A stretch of 15,484 nt of DNA from Methylococcaceae bacterium (GCA_005792805.1 SXQV01000238.1:1-15484); one strand, 5' to 3'; shown: positions 8,015 to 14,903, numbered from the stretch's first letter. Numbers and translations: made by a program. The notes: a model not told the origin generated them from the letters alone.

Positions 8015-8737
8015 ATGAAAAAAGCTTTAACCATTCTTCTTTTGTGCTCGATTTCGGTCGTGGCGAGTGCCGGGTCAGGTATCAAGCTGGAGCACGCCGA
8101 TGCCGATGTGTTCGATGAACTGTCTGTGATTCGTGGCGCTGGCTACTTCGCCAACTACTGCTTGGGATGCCATGGCTTGAAGCAGATTCGCTATTCGCGT
8201 ATCGGGAAGGATCTGAAAATGAACGAGACCCAACTGCGGGAGCTTATTCAGTTTGGAGATGCCAGGATTCACGAAACGATCCAAGCCGCAATGACTCCGG
8301 GAAGCGCTATTTCTGCGTTTGGAGTATCCCCCCCTGATCTGTCGTTGGTTGTGCGGTCGCGTGGGGCGGACTGGGTTTACAGTTATCTCAAGGGCTTCTA
8401 CGATGACCCGAAGAGGCCCTTTGGTGTGAATAATATCGTGGCTCCCAATGTGGCTATGCCTAATGTTCTGTGGGAGCTTCAAGGTCGCCAGGAGCCGGAA
8501 TTCGAGGCAGTTGATGGCAAGCAAGAAATTGTTGGGCTGAAGGCTGCCACGCACGGGAGGATGAAGCCGCGTGAGTTCGACGGCGCTATAAACGACCTGG
8601 TCAACTTCCTTGCGTATGTTGGCGAACCGTCCGTCCTGCACCGTGTGCCATTGGGCAAATATGTCATCGCGTTTCTTCTGTTTCTCACGTATCTCTTTTA
8701 TAGGCTCAAGAAGGAATACTGGAAGGATATTGACTGA
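8015..8737 (+). CDS. petC: Cytochrome c1
   Basis: This is the c-type heme subunit of the bc1 complex, which passes electrons from the Rieske protein to soluble cytochrome c on the periplasmic face. The product has 240 residues: a signal peptide (about 1-19, basic start then hydrophobic, ending near VASAGS), the heme-attachment site C49-L-G-C52-H53, a PPDLSL segment near 106-111, the likely sixth heme ligand M148 in NVAMPNVLWEL, and a C-terminal membrane anchor at about 215-230 followed by basic residues. It starts three bases after petB. Downstream, 161 bp without a gene separate it from sspB. Confidence 0.96.
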   Translation: MKKALTILLLCSISVVASAGSGIKLEHADADVFDELSVIRGAGYFANYCLGCHGLKQIRYSRIGKDLKMNETQLRELIQFGDARIHETIQAAMTPGSAISAFGVSPPDLSLVVRSRGADWVYSYLKGFYDDPKRPFGVNNIVAPNVAMPNVLWELQGRQEPEFEAVDGKQEIVGLKAATHGRMKPREFDGAINDLVNFLAYVGEPSVLHRVPLGKYVIAFLLFLTYLFYRLKKEYWKDID

Positions 8738-8898
8738 AATATAGCGGCGTGGCTGATGCAAAGTCGATCACACCGCTTCTTCCCTGTTTAATACTTGGCC
8801 TTCATTGGTCGAAATGGCAGCCTGGCTTGTCCTTTTGGTGAAGTAGGCAGGCCCACTCCACTCTACCGCCGTTCATACTGCCGGAATCTCAGTCGATT

Positions 8899-9294
8899 AT
8901 GAGTTCGCTCAAACCTTACTTGATCCGGGCCATTTACGACTGGATCCTCGATAATCAATTTACGCCCTACTTGCTCGTCAATGCTGAGGCGCAGGACGCC
9001 GTTGTTCCACAAGCCTTTGTCCAGGATGGGCGCATTGTCTTAAATCTGAGACCAGAGGCCGTCAATGGCTTGTCCCTGGGTAACGACGCCATACTTTTCA
9101 ATGCCCGCTTTGGCGGCAAGCCGATGAAAGTGGATGTTCCCATCCATGCCGTGCTTGCCCTATATGCCCAGGAGAACGGTCGTGGCATGATCTTCGATGA
9201 AGAAGAACCGGGTGACGACACATCGCCTCCCCCCGAGCCGGAAACGCCATCCCCTGAACCCAAAAAGCGCCCCACTCTGACTGTCGTAAAATAA
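8899..9294 (+). CDS. sspB: SspB, ClpXP adaptor (stringent starvation protein B)
   Basis: SspB binds ssrA-tagged and some other substrates and delivers them to the ClpXP protease in the cytoplasm. The 131-residue product has the compact N-terminal substrate-binding domain (KPYLIRAIYDWILDNQFTPY near the start, then VLNLRPEAV, FNARFGG and AVLALYAQENG), an acidic and proline-rich flexible linker from about 101 to 123, and the C-terminal ClpX-binding tail RPTLTVVK (124-131), close to RPALRVVK of E. coli. It is shorter than the E. coli protein (165) because of the linker. sspA, which normally sits directly upstream and often follows petABC, is absent here. Confidence 0.95.
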   Translation: MSSLKPYLIRAIYDWILDNQFTPYLLVNAEAQDAVVPQAFVQDGRIVLNLRPEAVNGLSLGNDAILFNARFGGKPMKVDVPIHAVLALYAQENGRGMIFDEEEPGDDTSPPPEPETPSPEPKKRPTLTVVK

Positions 9295-9398
9295 ATCGCC
9301 TGAATGTCACCGCACATTCGCTTGGCGCGGCTAACAAAACCGGCCATACGGCCAGCCTGCTGACTTTAGTCTGAGTCGTCAATCAAAGGGAAAGTGCC

Positions 9399-10814
9399 AT
9401 GGTGGATATTGAAGAACTCATGCAGCGGGCAGTGACTGCTGCCGCCGTCTTCAGTCAGTACGATCAGGCTGAGGTCGATCGCATCATCGAGGCGGTGTAT
9501 CGGGCAGCCTTCAATGCACGAATCCGTATGGCCAAACAGGCGCATGAAGAAACAGGCATTGGGCGCTGGGAAGACAAGGTTATCAAGAATGTGGTGGCAA
9601 CCCAGTTTGTTTATGAGGATCTGTGCGACCTGAAGACCGTTGGGATCATTCACGAGGACAAAGAGACGGGGATTACCGAGATCGCCCAGCCAGTCGGTCC
9701 GATTTTGGCTGTGGTGCCGGCGACCAATCCCACCTCCACGGTATTTTTCAAGGTGCTCAGTGCGCTGAAGACTCGTAATCCGGTAATTATCAGCCCGTCC
9801 CGGCGTGCCAAAGGGTGTACCGCAGAGGCGGCCCGTCTCTGTTATGAAGCGGCACTTGAGGCGGGCGCGCCAGAGGACTGCGTGCAGTGGATTGAGGAGG
9901 TCTCGCGCGAAAACACCCAGGCGATCATGGTTCACCCCAGGTTAGCGATGATTCTCGCGACAGGGGCGACCAGCCTGGTTCACACCGCGTATAGCTCGGG
10001 GACACCTACGTTGGGCGTGGGGCCCGGCAATGTGCCAGTTTTTATCGATGCCAGCGCCGACATCCCGTTCGCTGTGAATGAGATTTGTACCTCCAAGTTA
10101 TTCGATAACGGGACGATTTGCGCCAGTGAACAGGCTATTGTCGTAGACCGGAAAATTGCCGATGCGGTGATCGAGGCCTTCCGGGAAAAGGGCGCTTATT
10201 TTCTCACCCGCCATGAAACGAAGAAACTCGAACCCGTGGTTCTGGGTGAGGATGGGTATATGGCAGGTGATATTGTCGGTCGGCCTGCAATGGAGATTGC
10301 CGGCAAAGCGGGTATACCGGTTCCGCCGGGGACAACATTGTTGATCGCCACGCTGGAAGGCGTTGGTGACGATTATCCGTTATCGCGTGAGATTCTGGCC
10401 CCGGTACTTGCCTTTTATGTGGCAGATACCTTTGCTGAGGGCGTCGAGATTTGCATAGACCTCAATTTCTACGGTGGTATTGGCCATACGGTCAGCCTCT
10501 TCTGTAACGATGAGGCTCGTATCCGCGAGTTTTCCGTGCTGATGAATGCGGGCCGGATCGTGGTGAATATGCCTTCGGCCTTGGGTGCCGTGGGTCATAT
10601 CTATAATCGCCTCCATCCTTCGTTGACGCTGGGTTGTGGCACCGGGGGGAAAAACATCACAACCGACAATGTGACGGCGCGCCACCTGATCAATCTTCAG
10701 CGCATCACGCGGCGTCGTGAAAATACGCAGTTTCACCGTTTTGATGCCGCGCTGTATCTCGATGAGAGTCTGGACGAAGCCGCCATCCAGGAGCGCTATC
10801 ATCGTAATGCCTGA
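9399..10814 (+). CDS. CoA-acylating aldehyde dehydrogenase, stand-alone AdhE-type N-terminal module
   Basis: This is probably an acetaldehyde dehydrogenase (acetylating), aldehyde + CoA + NAD+ to acyl-CoA + NADH. The 471-residue product runs in register with the ALDH half of bifunctional AdhE: EDKVIKN (58-64), VPATNPTSTVFFK (106-118), LATGATSLVHTAYSSG, GVGPGNVPVFID (206-217), the catalytic C241 in FDNGTICASEQ, GGIGHT and the AdhE-like PSLTLGCGTGGKN. It ends in the region of the AdhE linker (RHLINLQRITRRRENTQFHR), and no iron-dependent alcohol dehydrogenase domain follows. The strong AAAGGGA site (9385-9391) supports ATG 9399. EutE/PduP or an acylating sulfoacetaldehyde dehydrogenase are alternatives within the superfamily; the substrate cannot be read from sequence. 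There is no microcompartment gene nearby. The neighbours give no clear pathway. Confidence 0.85.
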   Translation: MVDIEELMQRAVTAAAVFSQYDQAEVDRIIEAVYRAAFNARIRMAKQAHEETGIGRWEDKVIKNVVATQFVYEDLCDLKTVGIIHEDKETGITEIAQPVGPILAVVPATNPTSTVFFKVLSALKTRNPVIISPSRRAKGCTAEAARLCYEAALEAGAPEDCVQWIEEVSRENTQAIMVHPRLAMILATGATSLVHTAYSSGTPTLGVGPGNVPVFIDASADIPFAVNEICTSKLFDNGTICASEQAIVVDRKIADAVIEAFREKGAYFLTRHETKKLEPVVLGEDGYMAGDIVGRPAMEIAGKAGIPVPPGTTLLIATLEGVGDDYPLSREILAPVLAFYVADTFAEGVEICIDLNFYGGIGHTVSLFCNDEARIREFSVLMNAGRIVVNMPSALGAVGHIYNRLHPSLTLGCGTGGKNITTDNVTARHLINLQRITRRRENTQFHRFDAALYLDESLDEAAIQERYHRNA

Positions 10815-10869
10815 CCGATGAATCCTTTGCTGCACGGTCGAAAAACAATCTGGCTAGCCGTACTCGTTT

Positions 10870-12333
10870 CTACTCCTTCTTTGCCATTTCCTGGCTCCTC
10901 CAGTGTTCCATGCGTTCATCGATGACCGAGTTGAGGTAGAAGTTATTCCCGGCAACCCGCTTGGCCAACTGGAGTTGTAAAAGCGCCGACTTGGTTTGGC
11001 CGAGGAGGTAATAGCCCTCTGCGTAATAGCGGTGAGACTCACCCTCCATGCCCAGTTTGCTGTAGGTTTCCGCCATCAGCTCGTAAACATCTGGCGTGGG
11101 CGGATGGTGCTTGAGAAAGCCGTGGAGTAGTTGCCGGGCCTTCGCCGCTTGCTGAGTGTTCAGCAGGGCCCTGACATAATTCAGCGTCATTGCCTGATTA
11201 TCGGGAAACCGCTGTAAAGCCAGTTCATAGAGTTCCGCCGCCTTGTGGAAATTCTTGGCGTCCATCTCGGTGCCCGCCAGGGCATTCATGAACTGAGATT
11301 GGTGCGGATAGGTTTGTACGAGCCGCTGGAAGGTGGCTTTTGCCTTCTCGGTCTGGCCCAGTTTCGATTGCGCCAGTGCCGTCCCGTAGGCCATGACATC
11401 TTGTTGTTGACCGGTGCCACGGTTATGCATGGTTAGAAAATAGTCCAGTGCATTTCGCGGGCTTGGCGCCGTAATGACTCTTAGTTTGACTCGAATGATC
11501 TGATAGGCCATTGAGTCCGGATATTGTTTGTAGGCAAAATGCTCCGAACGATCCCGTGTGTCGGAAATACGGGCGACGGTGACTGGGTGAGTCAGCAGAA
11601 ATTCGGGGATGCGATTGCCGGCAAATCGGGTGGATTGCTGCATGCGTTCGAAGAAAGCCGGCATGGAGCGCGGATTAAACTCAGACTTGGACATGATCTG
11701 CATGCCGACCCGGTCGGCTTCGACTTCGTTGTCGCGGGTAAAGTCGATTTGATACTGCTGGCTTGCCCCCTTGGCCGCCATCATGGCCGCCATGGCAGCA
11801 TCCCCGCCACCCTTGGCCCCAATCAGGGCGGCGCCGAGCATGGCCAAAGCCGACGGGATCGCCATCCGGCTGGCGGCCTGGAAAGTTTGGAACAGATGTC
11901 GCTGGGTGACGTGCGAAATTTCGTGAGCGAGTACGGAAGCGAGTTCACTCTCCTCCTCTGAAAGCAGAATGAGGCCCGAATTCACGCCGATGTAGCCGCC
12001 AGGACCGGCAAACGCATTGATGACCTGTTGATTGACTACAAAAAAAGTGAAGGGCTGGGCCGGTGTGTCGCTGTTCGCCGTGAGCTTGGAACCGAGCGAC
12101 TGGATGTAATCGGTGACTTCCAGATCGCTGTTGATTTCCATCTGCGCGTGCAGATTGCGATAAAACGCCGCGCCCAATTCCATCTCCTGTTGCGGGGTCA
12201 TGAGTGTCCCGGTGGAGTCGCCAATATCAGGGAGCTCGATATCGGGTACGTCGGCCTGAATGGGGTCTGCATCCAGCCCAGCGATGGCAGTGAACATAAT
12301 GGCTGCAAGCAGCGCCTTGGGTTTTAGGGTCAA
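10870..12333 (-). CDS. bepA: BepA-like periplasmic M48 metalloprotease/chaperone with TPR repeats
   Basis: BepA in E. coli degrades or rescues stalled outer-membrane proteins such as LptD at the BAM complex. The product has 487 residues, the same length as E. coli BepA. In order it shows a signal peptide (about 1-27), the zinc-protease motif HEISH (H137, E138, H141) in LASVLAHEISHVTQRHL, the third zinc ligand region NEVEADRVG (about 202-210), an LLTHP segment, and a C-terminal region of TPR-like helices from about 300 on (ALAQSKLGQTEKAKATF, AAELYELALQRFPDNQ). The start is TTG 12333-12331: an in-frame TAA lies nine codons upstream, an AGGGGA site sits 9 bases before it, and the next ATG (residue 13) would remove the basic n-region of the signal peptide. 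Confidence 0.92.
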   Translation of the reverse strand: MTLKPKALLAAIMFTAIAGLDADPIQADVPDIELPDIGDSTGTLMTPQQEMELGAAFYRNLHAQMEINSDLEVTDYIQSLGSKLTANSDTPAQPFTFFVVNQQVINAFAGPGGYIGVNSGLILLSEEESELASVLAHEISHVTQRHLFQTFQAASRMAIPSALAMLGAALIGAKGGGDAAMAAMMAAKGASQQYQIDFTRDNEVEADRVGMQIMSKSEFNPRSMPAFFERMQQSTRFAGNRIPEFLLTHPVTVARISDTRDRSEHFAYKQYPDSMAYQIIRVKLRVITAPSPRNALDYFLTMHNRGTGQQQDVMAYGTALAQSKLGQTEKAKATFQRLVQTYPHQSQFMNALAGTEMDAKNFHKAAELYELALQRFPDNQAMTLNYVRALLNTQQAAKARQLLHGFLKHHPPTPDVYELMAETYSKLGMEGESHRYYAEGYYLLGQTKSALLQLQLAKRVAGNNFYLNSVIDERMEHWRSQEMAKKE

Positions 12334-12342
12334 GCGGGTAAA

Positions 12343-12348
12343 TCCCCT
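12343..12348 (-). promoter_or_regulatory. Ribosome binding site that fixes the TTG start of bepA
   Basis: AGGGGA on the minus strand, nine bases before TTG at 12333-12331. No ATG or GTG in frame lies between it and the in-frame stop upstream, so it decides a TTG start for the protease gene. Confidence 0.65.
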
Positions 12349-12406
12349 AGTCGATTTTTAGTCAGTGTTTGATGTTGGGCAAGCATCCCGTCATTTCAAT
12401 CAACGC

Positions 12407-12751
12407 ATGAAATACGCCATTCAGATAAACGATAGTCCGTTACGATCCTGGTCGCCGCAAACTGGTTTGCAGTTTATCAAAGCCGCCCTGGCATCGGGGC
12501 ACGAGGTCATTCGGGTGTTTTTTTATCACGAAGGAATTCATAACGCCTTTGGTACGCCGGAATCGACAGAGACCGCTAAATCCGATTGGGTTGTATTAGC
12601 CGAAACGGCAGGTGTGGAACTGGTTTTCTGTGTCTCTGCGGCTGAACGCCGGGGCATGGTGGCCCCGCTCGCCGGTTTTCAGCCGGGTGGATTAGGGCTG
12701 TGGGTGGATGCCTGTCTGCGGGCGGATCGGGTCGTCATATTTGGGGGCTAA
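12407..12751 (+). CDS. tusD: TusD/DsrE sulfur-relay subunit
   Basis: TusD (DsrE in sulfur oxidisers) is the sulfur-carrying subunit of the heterohexameric TusBCD/DsrEFH complex. It accepts persulfide sulfur from TusA and passes it to TusE/DsrC, in the cytoplasm. The 114-residue product starts like the family (MKYAIQIND), has the VFFYHEGIHNA segment, and carries the sulfur-binding cysteine C75 in VFCVSAAERRG, which aligns with C78 of E. coli TusD. A second cysteine, C103, lies in the C-terminal helix. I chose ATG 12407 because the family starts there; a GTG at 12365 in frame would add 14 unrelated residues. The ribosome site is weak. The gene is divergent from bepA and stops directly before tusC. 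Confidence 0.93.
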   Translation: MKYAIQINDSPLRSWSPQTGLQFIKAALASGHEVIRVFFYHEGIHNAFGTPESTETAKSDWVVLAETAGVELVFCVSAAERRGMVAPLAGFQPGGLGLWVDACLRADRVVIFGG

Positions 12752-13111
12752 GTGGAAGCCAAGCGATTTCTTTTTCTCCTGAAACATCCCCCGCAGAGCG
12801 GCGTTATCAACGGAGAGCTGTTCGATCAAGTGCTGACCCTAGCGGCTTTTGACCAGAGTGTCAGTGTGCTGTTCATGGAGGAAGGCGTTTATCAGTTGAT
12901 CAGCCGTAGTGGAGAAACCGATTCGGCGGCGGAGCACGCGGGGCGACTTGCAGCGCTGGCATTTTATGGGATCGACTCCGTCTGGGTTGAGTCGGAATCA
13001 CTGTCTCGACGGGGTTTGAGTCTGGACGGCTCCGCTATACCGGTGCAAGCCATCAGGCGGGAATCTGTAGCGGGGTTGATCGCCCGCCATGATGTGATCC
13101 TGGGGGATTGA
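12752..13111 (+). CDS. tusC: TusC/DsrF sulfur-relay subunit
   Basis: This is the non-catalytic subunit of the TusBCD/DsrEFH complex. The 119-residue product, the same length as E. coli TusC, has the family pattern: a RFLFLLKHPP start, SVLFMEEGVYQL in the middle, AALAFYGIDSVWVESESLSRRGL, and a C-terminal ARHDVILGD. It contains no cysteine. The start is GTG 12752, directly after the tusD TAA, with a GGGGG stretch (12743-12747) as ribosome site inside the end of tusD. Its TGA overlaps the tusB ATG by one base. Confidence 0.93.
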   Translation: MEAKRFLFLLKHPPQSGVINGELFDQVLTLAAFDQSVSVLFMEEGVYQLISRSGETDSAAEHAGRLAALAFYGIDSVWVESESLSRRGLSLDGSAIPVQAIRRESVAGLIARHDVILGD

Positions 13112-13392
13112 TGGGGGCGCTGCATTTGGTGAGCTCAATCGCAGGGCTGAAGCAGTGTCTTGCCCGACTGGGCCCGGATGATGCCTTGCTCTTGCTGGAG
13201 TCAGCGGTTTATGCCGCAACCGTGCTGCCCCGGAAACCATTGCCCCCCGATCCTGATTATTACGTTCTGCAGGAGCACCTCGTACAGCGAGGGATTGATC
13301 TCGCGCAAGTACTTCCTCCTTTTGTAATTACCGGCTTCTCGGGATTTGTGGCATTGACGACCCGCCACCGAACCAGTGTTACCTGGGCTTGA
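13111..13392 (+). CDS. tusB: TusB/DsrH sulfur-relay subunit
   Basis: This is the third subunit of the TusBCD/DsrEFH complex. The 93-residue product has the short family layout: MGALHLV start, DALLLLESAVYAA in the middle, YYVLQEHLVQRGI, and a C-terminal GFVALTTRH...VTWA much like FVRLTVKHPSQMAW of E. coli TusB. C16 (LKQCLARL) sits where DsrH of sulfur oxidisers has its conserved cysteine (Cys20 in Allochromatium) and where E. coli TusB, as I recall it, has none. This placement comes from alignment by eye. ATG 13111 overlaps the tusC stop (TGATG). A TTG one codon upstream is possible. GGGGGA lies just before it. Confidence 0.9.
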   Translation: MGALHLVSSIAGLKQCLARLGPDDALLLLESAVYAATVLPRKPLPPDPDYYVLQEHLVQRGIDLAQVLPPFVITGFSGFVALTTRHRTSVTWA

Positions 13393-13723
13393 GGTCGAAC
13401 CGATCAATACGCAATCCCCTCCCACCACGGAAGATGGCTTTCTGCTGGACGCTGCCGCCTGGGACGAGGCGGTCGCCCGGGCGCTGGCGGCGGGCATACC
13501 CCTACTGCTTACCGAAGCGCATTGGGAAATCGTGCATTTCATCCGCAGCTACTACGAAAAATACCGGCATCTGCCCAATAACCGCATGTTCGTCAAGGCT
13601 GTGCAAAGGACGCTGGGCGAAGCCAAGGGTAATTCCCGCTACCTCAACGCCCTGTTTGCCGGCAGTCCGGTGAAATATGCCTGTCTGGTGGCGGGGCTAC
13701 CCAAACCCCCCGGTTGCATGTAA
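13376..13723 (+). CDS. dsrC: DsrC/TusE family sulfur carrier with both C-terminal cysteines (DsrC type)
   Basis: This small cytoplasmic protein receives sulfur on its penultimate cysteine from TusBCD/DsrEFH. TusE serves tRNA 2-thiouridine synthesis; DsrC serves dissimilatory sulfur metabolism as a substrate carrier. The 115-residue product has EDGFLLDAAAWDEAVA, EAHWEIVHFIRSYYEKY, the GEAKGNSRYLNALF loop and the C-terminal arm VKYACLVAGLPKPPGCM. It has C114 (penultimate, CysA) and C103 (CysB) with ten residues between them. E. coli TusE has only the penultimate one, so this is DsrC-like by the accepted two-cysteine criterion. The start is probably GTG 13376, overlapping tusB by 17 bases; no ATG lies in the N-terminal part, and the exact start is uncertain. 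A transposase remnant begins right after the stop. Confidence 0.93.
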   Translation: MLPGLEVEPINTQSPPTTEDGFLLDAAAWDEAVARALAAGIPLLLTEAHWEIVHFIRSYYEKYRHLPNNRMFVKAVQRTLGEAKGNSRYLNALFAGSPVKYACLVAGLPKPPGCM

Positions 13724-13885
13724 GTGAGTCATGAAGTCGGTACTGTTGAGCCGTATTTAGCGGAGAACGCCTTTCTGCATCTCAAGCGATGGCGCGGAAT
13801 TGCCACCCGCTACGCGAAGAACCTATCTTCCTTTGTGGCCGCCGTACAAATTCGCTGCCTTGTGCTGTGGCTGGCTATCTCGTGA
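13724..13885 (+). pseudogene. 3' remnant of an IS5-family transposase
   Basis: From 13748 the frame reads EPYLAENAFLHLKRWRGIAT, then RYAKNLSSFVAAVQIRCLV and LWLAIS before TGA 13883-13885. This is the recognisable C-terminal end of IS5-family DDE transposases (the ENAFLxLKRWRGIATRYAKN block, including the late catalytic-domain helix). Only about 45-50 residues remain; the rest of the gene and the left end of the element are gone. The frame continues without a break from the dsrC stop codon (13721-13723), so the remnant lies directly against dsrC. It is non-functional. The junction must lie between dsrC and about 13748. Confidence 0.8.
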
Positions 13886-13894
13886 CGACACAAT

Positions 13895-14064
13895 CTAAGG
13901 CATGAGAGGTTCCCAATTCCCGCTTTTGCTCGCTTCCGGCAAATCGCACATCACCTTCAACAACCAGGTGTAAGGCTCAAGGCCATTCGCTTTTGCTGTT
14001 TCCACCATGGAGTAAGGCGCGCACTGGCCTCGGCGCCGTCAGCGGGATGTTCGCATCGAGCCAT
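13895..14064 (-). pseudogene. 3' remnant of an IS66-family transposase (TnpC end), frameshifted
   Basis: On the minus strand one frame reads YSMVETAKANGLEPYTWLLK, then VMCDLPEASKSGNWEPLMP and a TAG at 13897-13895. This is the typical C-terminal end of IS66 TnpC (YSLxETAKANGxEPYxYL...LP). Just upstream, about 14017-14045, a different frame reads DGAEASARL, which is the segment that should precede YSMVETAK; joining them needs one base added at about 14016. Further upstream (to about 14064) the match is weak. It is therefore a truncated, frameshifted fragment. It ends nine bases from the end of the IS5-like remnant, the two lying tail to tail. Confidence 0.75.
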
Positions 14065-14087
14065 AAAAGCGGGGGATATGGCTGAAA

Positions 14088-14903
14088 TTAATGTCCAGGC
14101 GATCGAACGGCTCCGCTGGCATAGGTTTTTATGCCCATGAATAGAGCCCGCGCAATACGCGCCTGATGGCTGGAGTCCAGAAGCCTTGCTTCTTCCTCGG
14201 GATTTGAAATGAAGCCTGTTTCAATCAAAACCGACGGTACATCCAGCGATTTCAGTACAACAAAATTGGCTTTTTGGATTTCGCGGTTGTGTACCTCGAA
14301 CTCCTTTCCGAGGGCGGTGAGCAGGCTGATGGCTGCCTTATCGCTGGCTTCAAGGGTGGCGTTTTTGGACATATCCACCAAAACCGAGGCGACAGTGGCA
14401 TTCTGACCGCTCAGGTCAATGCCACCCACTACCGCCGCGTTTTCCCGATCAGCCAGACACCGAGCCGCTTCACTGGTTGCACCGGTTTCTGACAAGGTGA
14501 ATACAGAAGAGCCGTGGGCCACATCGTTATCGTAGGCATCGGCGTGCAATGAGATGAACAGGTCGGCATGGGACTCCTGAGCGATTTCGGCGCGTTTTCG
14601 AAGCTCAATAAAGTCATCGCCGCCGCGTATCATGATGCTGCGCATGCTGGGATCGCTTCGTATCAAAGCCGCCAGTTTTTTTGCAATGGCGAGTACCACT
14701 GCTTTTTCGAGTGTGCCATTAGGTCCCTGCGCACCGCCATCCTTACCGCCATGACCTGCATCGACTGCCACGATGAAAGCCTGGTTTTGGATGTAGCGGC
14801 TGGCGTTTGAATCGTTTCCGTTGGGTTTGCCTGCGGCGCTGCCCCAGACTGTTTGCAGCAGGTACAGTAGGGTAAAAGGGAGCAGCAGACGCTTACGGCT
14901 CAT
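14088..14903 (-). CDS. N-acetylmuramoyl-L-alanine amidase (Amidase_3, AmiA/AmiC type)
   Basis: This is a zinc amidase that cuts the bond between MurNAc and L-alanine in peptidoglycan, used in daughter-cell separation and wall turnover in the periplasm. From ATG 14903 the product is 271 residues: a signal peptide (SRKR then a hydrophobic stretch to about 20) and the catalytic domain with zinc ligands H51 (VAVDAGHGGKDGGAQG), E66 (GTLEKAVV) and H120 (LFISLHADA), and catalytic E228 (VLIETGFISNPEEE). There is no AMIN domain, so the layout is closest to E. coli AmiA. An insert at about 160-205 is where the regulatory helix of AmiA-type enzymes lies. Starts at 14939 (ATG) and 14963 (TTG) are in frame and cannot be excluded; 14903 gives the best signal peptide but has no clear ribosome site. 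Confidence 0.9.
   Translation of the reverse strand: MSRKRLLLPFTLLYLLQTVWGSAAGKPNGNDSNASRYIQNQAFIVAVDAGHGGKDGGAQGPNGTLEKAVVLAIAKKLAALIRSDPSMRSIMIRGGDDFIELRKRAEIAQESHADLFISLHADAYDNDVAHGSSVFTLSETGATSEAARCLADRENAAVVGGIDLSGQNATVASVLVDMSKNATLEASDKAAISLLTALGKEFEVHNREIQKANFVVLKSLDVPSVLIETGFISNPEEEARLLDSSHQARIARALFMGIKTYASGAVRSPGH

Noticed and set aside
8075..8761. 228-codon open frame on the minus strand over petC
   Set aside because: It is antisense to an intact cytochrome c1 gene with heme motif and anchor. The translation resembles no family.
8743..8777. Imperfect inverted repeat (AGCGG-C-GTG / CAC-A-CCGCT) just after petC, as a terminator
   Set aside because: The stem has a C-A mismatch, the loop is 17 bases and there is no proper T-run. 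It may weakly terminate petABC but cannot be called.
9302..9319. Hairpin GAATGT/ACATTC with a six-base loop after sspB
   Set aside because: It is six AT-rich pairs without a T-tract; position between two genes is its only support.
9341..9354. Direct repeat CGGCCA-TA-CGGCCA upstream of the aldehyde dehydrogenase gene
   Set aside because: Two copies of a six-base word in a GC-rich spacer are within chance and are not repeated elsewhere nearby.
9366..9935. 189-codon open frame on the minus strand over the start of the aldehyde dehydrogenase gene
   Set aside because: It overlaps a gene with a strong ribosome site and clear motifs; the antisense product has no recognisable feature.
11524..11961. 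145-codon open frame on the plus strand inside bepA
   Set aside because: It is antisense to the HEISH protease domain; no domain or ribosome site supports it.
12365..12406. Upstream GTG start for tusD adding 14 residues
   Set aside because: The family begins at the MKYAI segment encoded from 12407; the added residues have no counterpart and no ribosome site precedes the GTG.
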